This document shows, one piece after another, positions 8,524 through 15,000 of a DNA stretch of 15,000 nt. Origin of the DNA: Chromera velia (lineage: Eukaryota; Sar; Chromeraceae); contig JAHBMJ010001344.1 in the NCBI GenBank assembly GCA_018398765.1, forward strand, positions 1 to 15,000, read 5' to 3'. Numbering within the stretch: the stretch's first letter is position 1; every line of letters starts with the position of its first letter. Under the pieces are notes generated by a model. It did not search any database. It worked only from the letters and a program-made list of their open reading frames with translations, and was not told the DNA's origin. Position numbers and translations under genes: made by a program.

Positions 8524-10025
8524 CTATGCCCATTGCATCCTGACTTTGGACAAAGATCGCAGTTTTCCTTCTTTCTTCAACTTTTCAATCATTTCTGCAA
8601 AGTCTTTTCTTTCTTGCACCCCCCTCGTCCCTGCGTTGAACTCCAGGTACAGAGAAGCCAAACGAGGGAGCGAGGCAGGGGTGAGTGCCCTGAGGAAGGT
8701 CCTTATTCCCTCTTCTGTTATGTCATTGTCGGCAAGGTCCAAATCCTTCAAAAATACAAGGTCGTTCGCACGGAGCACTTCAACCAGTGCCTGAATGCCC
8801 TTGTCGCTCACATGGCAACTCCGTAAGATCAACCTGCTCAGCTTTGGAAGCTTTCCCAACTTCAGAGCCTGTCCCAGAACGTCCATCCCCCGCCATCCCT
8901 CCGTTCCAAAAAAGTCCAACGAATCCAAATGCCTCAACCCCCTTTCTGCATCGCAGACACCGGCCATCAACCCCTCCACCCCCTTCTGCCCGTACAAGTT
9001 CTGGCCCAACCTAAGTCTCTGGAGCACCGGGAAGTGCCCTCTCCTGACCCCTTCCCCAATCTGCACCAGGTCCTCGTCTTCCAATTTCTGTCCGGGAATA
9101 TTCAAATGAATCAACACAGGAAAGTGCACAGAAGCAAAGGCACCACAAAAAGAGACCTTCTCTCCTTCACTCCGACCCATCCGCGATCTAATCATCAGCA
9201 TCTTCAGTCTGCCCAACCGACCCGACCGAAGAGCTGCGTCGAGAGCTCTCAAAGCCTCCCCACTCGCCTCACTGTCCCCTTCTCCATTCTGAGACAACCA
9301 ATGCCGCATCATCGTCACTGCCAAAAAATTCCACCGAGGAGCCTCGGGTGCTTCCTCAATTGCCGACAACAGCGCAAAGGCAGACGCCCCACTCAACACC
9401 ATCCCCACTCCCCTCAACGAAGGGACCCCCCCCAATCCCACCACCCTGGCCTCTGCCTCCCCCAGTCTCTCTAGTCCCACGTCCAAATTCTCTAGAGGGG
9501 GGCGGTCGTCTGAGGAGAGTGCTCGCACTAGGATTCCTGCCCCTTCTTTGTTCCCACCGTACCCCCTCAAGACTAGAGTCTTCAGACACGGAAGGAAAGA
9601 AGCTTTCAAAACCTCTGCTAGCGGGATCATGCCCTTTTCTCTGAACATATTCTGGGACAAATCCAACGACTCCACACGTCTCAAATTCCCTTCACGAATC
9701 GCTTTTGACAACTCTATCATGCTCTCCTCACCCAAAGCACACGCAACAAGGGACAGCTCTCTCACACATGGTAAAACCTCACTTTGAAGAAGCCCACAAA
9801 GCTTCCCTACTCCCCCCACCCCAAACCGCACCCGTTGAAGACTCAAAGTCTCCACCTTGAGTGCCTTTCCAATCCCAGCAGAGGCCGCAAACCCCTCCAA
9901 CACCCTCTCCATGTCCTCTGCCTTCAACCCCAATTCATCCAGACGAAGACAACGAAGACTAGACAAACGCCCAGACGAAATCGATTCCTCAACTGCCGTC
10001 AGAGCTTCTCGCTCGAGGATGCAGC
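8524..10025 (-). CDS. Leucine-rich repeat protein, ribonuclease-inhibitor type (5' end unresolved)
   Basis: This is an uninterrupted frame of about 500 codons built of about ten repeats of 27-35 residues with the ribonuclease-inhibitor pattern L-x-x-L-x-L-x-x-N-x-x-x-x-x-G. The clearest units are VESLDLSQNMFREKGM, LQRLRLGQNLYGQKGV, LSRLILRSCHVSDKGI and LKDLDLADNDITEEGI. The middle is more degenerate. There is no signal peptide, membrane segment, kinase or nucleotide-binding domain in the visible part. Such solenoids bind proteins, and no partner can be named. The frame stays open to an ATG at 10281, but the added residues are not LRR-like. A pyrimidine-rich stretch followed by CTATCTGCAG at 10035-10026 looks like a splice acceptor, so the exon probably starts at 10025 in phase 1 with an unseen upstream exon. 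The frame ends with TAG at 8526-8524. Confidence 0.8.
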
Positions 10026-10281
10026 CTGCAGATAGTGCTTCCAAGGAACGCCAGGTCAAAGAAGACAAAGACAAAAAACAAAAACAAAGATGAACCACGC
10101 GGCAAATCAAATGAACATGCAGAAAGCCGAATCCCTCCCAACTGGAATAATTAAGGCAACAACTGATCGAGCCTGGATGGCCGAGAAGATATACGCCCAT
10201 TAGTACCTGAATTGAAGGACTCGATCGAGAGCTAGCGAGTGGACGGACTGTTGCCTCTAATACTGCACCCACCGACCCCAT

Positions 10282-10809
10282 CTACATCATTCTACTTTTA
10301 TCCACCTGCAGATGGAGATGACCCATGCACCCCCCCCCCAGGTTCGTAAATCCACTTTTCTCTGTGTCCTGCGAACGCACTGTGTGTACCGTGACCGCAC
10401 AGTAAATACCACTGTATGACAGACAGTAAATGCCCATGCGAATGAATCAATCTGACAAAAAGACGAGCCGACATACCGAAGAGGCTGAGGCTGTCGACGC
10501 ACGCAGGCAGGAGGGAAAGGAGTTCTCGAGTCTCTGTCAGGGAGACGCCAAGCCTGGGGGGTGCTGCATGCAGGGGGGAGATGGAGATGCATGGGTCAAG
10601 AGAGAATGTGCTGTGCGTTCAAGGAAGCATAGCAGTACAGCCAGGCAAAGAGACATACACACAGGTAGACACAGATGCGCACGCGCATACAGACAAACAC
10701 AAAGTAGACATTCGTGAACGTACAGACAGGCAACAGACGAACGGAAAGGAACAAGCGAAGAAAAGACACACATGGATAAAAAGAGGGAACAGAGAAGAGA
10801 AGACAGAGA
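10282..10809. other. 5' flank of the LRR gene, no clear gene
   Basis: It contains a C run (about 10330-10339) and open frames of up to 100 codons on both strands with no recognisable content. An upstream LRR exon may be hidden here, since the LRR reading frame appears to start at a splice acceptor. Confidence 0.4.
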
Positions 10810-10813
10810 ATGA

Positions 10814-10844
<31 letters not shown>

Positions 10845-10863
10845 GAAGGAAGGAAGAAAGAAA

Positions 10864-10895
<32 letters not shown>

Positions 10896-10900
10896 AAAAA

Positions 10901-10931
<31 letters not shown>

Positions 10932-10946
10932 GAAGGAAGGAAGGAA

Positions 10947-10978
<32 letters not shown>

Positions 10979-11040
10979 AGAAAGAAAGAAAGAACCAAAG
11001 GAAGAAATAAAGAAAGAACCAAAGAAAGAAAGACAAAAAG
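10810..11040. repeat. (GAAA)n/(GAAG)n microsatellite, second tract
   Basis: About 230 bases are almost entirely A and G on the plus strand, built from GAAA with GAAGG blocks. It is the same type and orientation as the tract in the GT61 intron. All open frames across it (Lys/Glu-rich or Phe/Leu/Ser-rich) are repeat artefacts. Confidence 0.95.
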
Positions 11041-11185
11041 GAAGAAAGGGAAAAATCAAAGGAGCGACAGGTGTTTGAGAGGGAGACAGAGACTGTCAGA
11101 TGGACACAGAAGAAGAGTAGTGTAGAGATGGACATAGGGAAAAGATAATGAATCAGAGAATTAGAAGGGCAGCTAGAAGGACTTC

Positions 11186-11292
11186 TCAGTCACTTTGTCC
11201 AAAGGAAGGCAAACCTTTCTCCGAGGTGTCGGAAGAAGAAGACAACTCTCCAGCATTGACTGCCGGACTGGGTGAGGTTCCATGAGGGGGTC
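11186..11292 (-). CDS. Possible last exon, Ser-rich C-terminus
   Basis: A good acceptor (CTCTTTCTGTCTGTTGCAG|GACCCC) precedes a 34-codon frame that reads PPHGTSPSPAVNAG and a serine cluster, then ends in TGA at 11188-11186. The same frame has a TAG eight codons upstream, inside the would-be intron, which fits a splice boundary. Two other frames are also open here, so the choice is not secure. No upstream exon is firmly linked. Confidence 0.25.
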
Positions 11293-11544
11293 CTGCAACA
11301 GACAGAAAGAGCTAGGCGATGCAGACAATCCATGCATGTGGTCTGTCTTGTGGAGGGACGGTTCGATGAATGCCGGAATTCTGAAAATCGTCAGGTTGGA
11401 AGGGAAAGAATAAAAAAATCGGGTTGTAAATACTTCAGAAAGGGAATGAAGCCCATCCTGTGGAGAAAAAAAAGAAAACACATATGCAAAGATGAAGAAG
11501 AGGGGACGAGAGGGGGGAACTGGGTCTCTCTTTTACGCTTCTTA

Positions 11545-11682
11545 TGTTCCGAGCAGGTCGTTGGTAACTTCCTCCAGCTTTTCCTGTAAACGCACTGAGT
11601 CCCTCGTTGTCCGGACTGCGTTGTTCGCATGTCTGACAGTGTCTGTGTTCCATGAAGGACCGACCCTCGAAGCGTAGACTCT
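11545..11682 (-). CDS. Possible short coiled-coil coding fragment
   Basis: A 46-codon frame flanked by stops contains TVRHANNAVRTTRDSVRLQE and continues KLEEVTNDLL, with hydrophobic residues at heptad-like spacing. It ends at TAA 11544-11542. A second frame across the same bases is open and Ser/Arg-rich (from a possible acceptor at 11781), so at most one is real. The family is not recognised. Confidence 0.18.
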
Positions 11683-12872
11683 TCACGAGAGGCACTTGAC
11701 CTCTTTCTCCCTCGGCCTTCCCCAATCTCTGAAGAAATCGACAGAAAAGAGGGAACGCGTCCCCCTTCACTGTAGAGGGACCTGCAGACGAATTTGGGTT
11801 TTGGTGTTGTGATTCCAACATAGTGATGCGTGAATGTTGATGTGTTCCTTTGTGATTCTGTTCAACGACCGGTAAGAGGTTTGAGGATGAACTGACAGCC
11901 AGACAAGAAATGTGCACCAACCTGCCGTGTATTGTCCGGATTGAAAACCAAAGAGAAAAGGGAAGCCAAAGCAATCACATTGAGACGAAACAGGAACATG
12001 AGCAGAGCTCCGGTCATTTTCCACAGTTACGTTCATTCTATGCCTGTTGTTCGTTCTTGGAGACTCGAAACCGATCTGTCAGACAGACTGACCAAATGTG
12101 ACTTCCTCAGTCGACTGAGGTAGAGAATGAAGAAGAAGAAACTGCTTTGAGGGGGAAACATCTGCAAACAGAACGATTGGCATGCGCACGGATAGACAGA
12201 CACATGCTCAGACAGACCGACACAATCATCAGCAGGCAGCGAGAGACGGATCAAAAGGACGTACAGAAATTGTTTCCTCCCTTTCCCTCTGACCAGCTCC
12301 TCCCCTTTCCTTTCAACCCAGTCCCGCTCTCTGACCTGAACACAGCTTCAGCCTCTGAAAAGACAGTCTGCCTGCTCCCTGCAGATAGAAGAAAGGAGAC
12401 AGATACTTCGAAAACAGAATGTCTGTTGCACTTTCGCATGCCCGTCCGAAAACCCAGTGCCTCTTTAAATTTCTGCAAAACGTGGAAGAGCAGACGGGCA
12501 CAAAAACAGACTGGCAAGCAGACCGGACTGACTGACAGGCAAAGAGACTTACACGAATTCATATGCGAGTTACACAGACCTTTCTCAACAGCTGCAGCAG
12601 AACCCACGCCACCCCAAAGGAAACCTTGCCGGATGCAAGATCGGAGATGTCCTGCACATGCAGAGACATTATACACACAGGCCCGTAGTGTATACAGCAA
12701 AATATATATGTATATTGATACAGATACTCAGTGAGAAAGACAACGTGGGGTGTCTCCTTTGCATCCCAATTTGTTTTGTTTCCGCAACAGCCCACGTATC
12801 GCGGATGATCATACGCACACATCAGAAGTAAACACACCAGAGGCGCACACACCATGCAGATAAAAAAAGTAT
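11683..12872. other. Fragmentary coding potential, no gene resolved
   Basis: Several frames of 60-195 codons overlap on both strands without known domains. On the minus strand, 12251-12480 has acceptor-like CTATCTGCAG near 12379 and a moderately protein-like frame, but exons cannot be joined reliably. Short GACAGACAGAC runs occur near 12190 and 12520. Confidence 0.35.
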
Positions 12873-13012
12873 TTATTCAACCAACAACTCCACGTCTGCA
12901 GACCCCGGCCGGCCCCTCGACGCACGGACCTCTGAGGACGGGTCTGCGTGTTTCAGAAGAAGACTCCAGGGGACGATATGATAAGGGAGTGCTCTGGAGA
13001 GATGGTCCTCCC
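12873..13012 (-). CDS. Possible last exon, unrecognised
   Basis: A strong acceptor (CCTCTCTCTGCTTGCAG|GGGAGG) precedes a 46-codon frame, EDHLSRALPYHIVPWSLLL through ADVELLVE, ending in TAA at 12875-12873. An AATAAA hexamer overlaps the stop codon. A second frame is also open for nearly the same length, so the phase is uncertain. No upstream exon or domain is identified. Confidence 0.27.
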
Positions 13013-13112
13013 CTGCAAGCAGAGAGAGGCAAACGCAGGGGATGTTTGCGGCTTTCCCAGACAGTCCGGTCAGAAAGGAAGGAAGGAAGAAACAAAGAAA
13101 GAGATGAAAACA

Positions 13113-14080
13113 TATGGGGGAGTAAAAACGGCCAAAGAGTCTAGAGGCTCTTTCCTGCCATCCCTGCATGCCTTCCGCAACAAGGGCGCACACGCAGACG
13201 CCCACACGAACAGACACAGAAGCACCAATACACCCGCAAACACACGTACTGCACACGTATACAAAAACGTGCATAGAAGTTCACTGGGATATCAGATGAT
13301 GATGGACGGACCCACCCTCTACTTTGCCCTCGGATGTCATGAGGATTCGACCCGAAGCAGCTACGTCCGGAGAAAGATCCAAAAGTCTGAATCTCAGCGG
13401 TATATGAATGCGATGTCAGGGAAGCACAAAGTACAGAACGGGAGCTTTTTTCTCACACGACTCTCTTCTCCAAGCCTAGCGTAGACACCGGGATCCTTGC
13501 TACTGCATCCGGAGCAGTACGTGTGCGAAAGGTGTTCCTTTTCCTATTGATCTGGCATTGCCTGCCCTCAGTTGCTCAGTTGACGTCAGTACCAGTTCTT
13601 CCAGGATTTGACGCACGCATCTGCTTCAACAATGTTAGTGCTTTGGGACTCGATCAGAAAAAGGTCAGCTAGACAGTCGATCCCTGACGACATGCACGCA
13701 TGCGTCAGGAAATGTCATGCACGCAGGAACGCATGCATGCATGCATGCATGCGTCGATCGATCCCTTCCACGAAAAAAGGTCAGACAAATATACAAAGGC
13801 AAGAATCTGTATGCATGTATATATATATAGTGAGACTGTCTTTTGTTTGTGAAAGAAGAACGCGCGTCTGTACCTCTGACATAGACATCTTTTCAGATAT
13901 ATAGTCCAGATCACTGGCTACGGAACATGCGCTCTTTATGGGTACGTTTTGCGCATCGAAAAACGCCCTACGGAGCAGCTCCCGTTTTTGTCTCCTCGAA
14001 ATCGTAGCAAACCCGGCGGGCAATTCCAGAAGCGATCTGAAGTTCGAGAATGGCTACTCTGCCTGAGGTCGATTTCTTCT
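13113..14080. other. No clear gene; region upstream of the kinase remnant
   Basis: Open frames reach 178 codons on the plus strand (to 13484) but show no known domain. If the kinase copy once had an N-terminal extension it would lie here, but nothing can be aligned. Short CA-rich and GCATGC-rich stretches are present. Confidence 0.4.
13731..13752. repeat. (GCAT)n microsatellite
   Basis: Five or more GCAT units run into CGATCGATC. The same motif recurs near 500, 545, 2627 and 6925. Confidence 0.9.
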
Positions 14081-14833
14081 CAGAGACCCTACGGAAGCGC
14101 CTGGCGCGTGAAGACTAAAAACGGCCGTCAGCACGTCCCAGCTGAAAAAGGTGTCCCTCGGTCGACTGGGTGAGGAAGTATAGGAAGTCTGCGACCGAGA
14201 TCGGGCGATCGTGAAGAACTTGAGCCATCCCTTCGCAGTTGCCCTCTATGGATACAAGGCATCTAAGTTCCTTCTCGAAGATCTTCAGCTTGGGGGTCTG
14301 GGAGATGAGCCGAACAAAGTAAGGACGCGAGAGGAACGGAGATGGACCCTCCATGGCATAATTGTGCAGGCCCTTCTCGTGGTAGAGGGCGTCCATTCTA
14401 AGTGCCTTATGCACACAGATATGCAGCCACCCGGGAAGCTCGATTCTGGACCAAAACGCGCCTGTGTGGAGTGGGTGCCTAGCTTGTTGGTGTGCATGTT
14501 TTGGAGATCACGGAGCTGACGCAAAGATTTTTATGTATGTGAGGGCAGCTGCACCCATGTGATCGAGCCGCTTTGTGGATGCAGCCTCTCACAAGTCCCT
14601 CAAGAAACTCCAAAACAGAGCGGCCTCTAACAAGAGTGACATCTGGAGTTTGGGCGCTGTCTTCTTTAAACTCTGCTCGAAGAAGTGCTCTCTTCCCTGC
14701 AAGGCCAACGACCCCAGAGTACCTCTGCCAGGGCGTGATTCAGCAGAGAGACAAACGCCCCGTCAGACGAATCAGAGACCACTGCGCTGTCATTCAGTCT
14801 AAAAGACTGACTGCAGAGGATGTAGGCGACTGA
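14081..14833 (+). pseudogene. Decayed protein kinase pseudogene
   Basis: Kinase subdomains follow in the right order but in three frames. A worn glycine loop (YGSAWRVKTKNG, about 14090-14125) is followed after a frameshift by AVSTSQLKKV, where the ATP-binding Lys of AVK is Ser. A TAG at 14181-14183 then cuts the C helix. Next come IVKNLSHPFAVALYGY and HSKCLMHTDMQPPG, the remnant of HRDLKPEN: the Asp remains but the Arg, Lys and Asn are lost. After a TGA at 14517-14519, THVIEPL resembles the APE region. Another frameshift leads to SNKSDIWSLGAVFFKLC, the C-lobe F helix, and another to SKRLTAEDV, ending at TGA 14831-14833. No DFG motif is visible. Two stops, about three frameshifts and lost catalytic residues argue against introns as the explanation. 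The subfamily is unclear (AGC, CAMK or NEK-like features). Confidence 0.75.
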
Positions 14834-15000
14834 CACAAGGTGCAGATTGTGTGCCTCTCTTCTCTGCCCTTCCTGCTCAGAGAGCCGAGAAGAAAAGTGG
14901 AATGAACGTTTAATTTTGAAGTGCAACCTTGTGCTCTTCAAGACCGCATTGGAGCCGCCGGAGGGCTAAAAACAGTAGGCTCTTGCGGCCTGAGCTCAAA
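14834..15000. other. Right edge of the window, no feature seen
   Basis: There is no open frame of note and no repeat. The kinase remnant does not appear to continue past its TGA at 14833. Confidence 0.5.

Noticed and set aside
8929-9474. A 181-codon plus-strand frame
   Set aside because: It is antisense to the LRR gene and has no domain of its own.
10537-11135. Several 100-180 codon frames of Phe/Leu/Ser or Lys/Glu, some looking membrane-like
   Set aside because: They are translations of the (GAAA)n/(GAAG)n tract on both strands; the hydrophobicity comes from TTTC repeats.
14115-14414. A 99-codon minus-strand frame
   Set aside because: It overlaps the kinase relic, whose ordered plus-strand motifs explain the sequence better.

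Overview
The window is nuclear DNA from a eukaryote, not a prokaryote. Its best gene is split by three introns with GT..AG borders and matching reading phases. Gene-bearing stretches of roughly even base composition alternate with AT-rich gene-free blocks, and long microsatellites (CT, GT, GAAA/GAAG, GAGT, GCAT) are common. Stacked ribonuclease-inhibitor-type leucine-rich repeats, a GT61 glycosyltransferase with a huge disordered stem, and frequent GCATGC-type repeats together resemble a photosynthetic alveolate such as the chromerid Chromera velia. That assignment is an inference from style, not proven by the sequence; an apicomplexan, dinoflagellate or stramenopile remains possible.

Layout. 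Positions 1-1624 hold weak coding signals and a long run of simple repeats: TGCC, GAAT/GGAT, GAGT, then a (CT)n(GT)n tract. A short possible last exon with a lysine-rich tail follows on the plus strand. Positions 1625-2692 are AT-rich with nothing recognisable. Positions 2693-6527, minus strand, carry a four-exon gene for a type II membrane glycosyltransferase of family GT61 (DUF563), the most secure call here. Its introns contain a 34-bp tandem duplication that copies a splice donor, a roughly 30-base G run touching another donor, and a (CTTT)n tract. Positions 6528-8523 are gene-free and contain two tandem 92-bp palindromes. Positions 8524-10025, minus strand, encode a leucine-rich-repeat protein whose 5' end is not resolved. 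Positions 10282-13950 are mostly repeats and fragments with weak coding potential; a few possible minus-strand last exons are listed at low confidence. Positions about 14081-14833, plus strand, hold a decayed protein kinase pseudogene.

Function. The genes do not form an operon or an obvious joint pathway. The glycosyltransferase probably modifies glycoproteins or polysaccharides in the Golgi or ER lumen. The LRR protein is probably a protein-binding scaffold. The kinase copy is dead. I found no tRNA, rRNA, CRISPR array, intact transposase or reverse transcriptase, and no convincing new multi-gene system.
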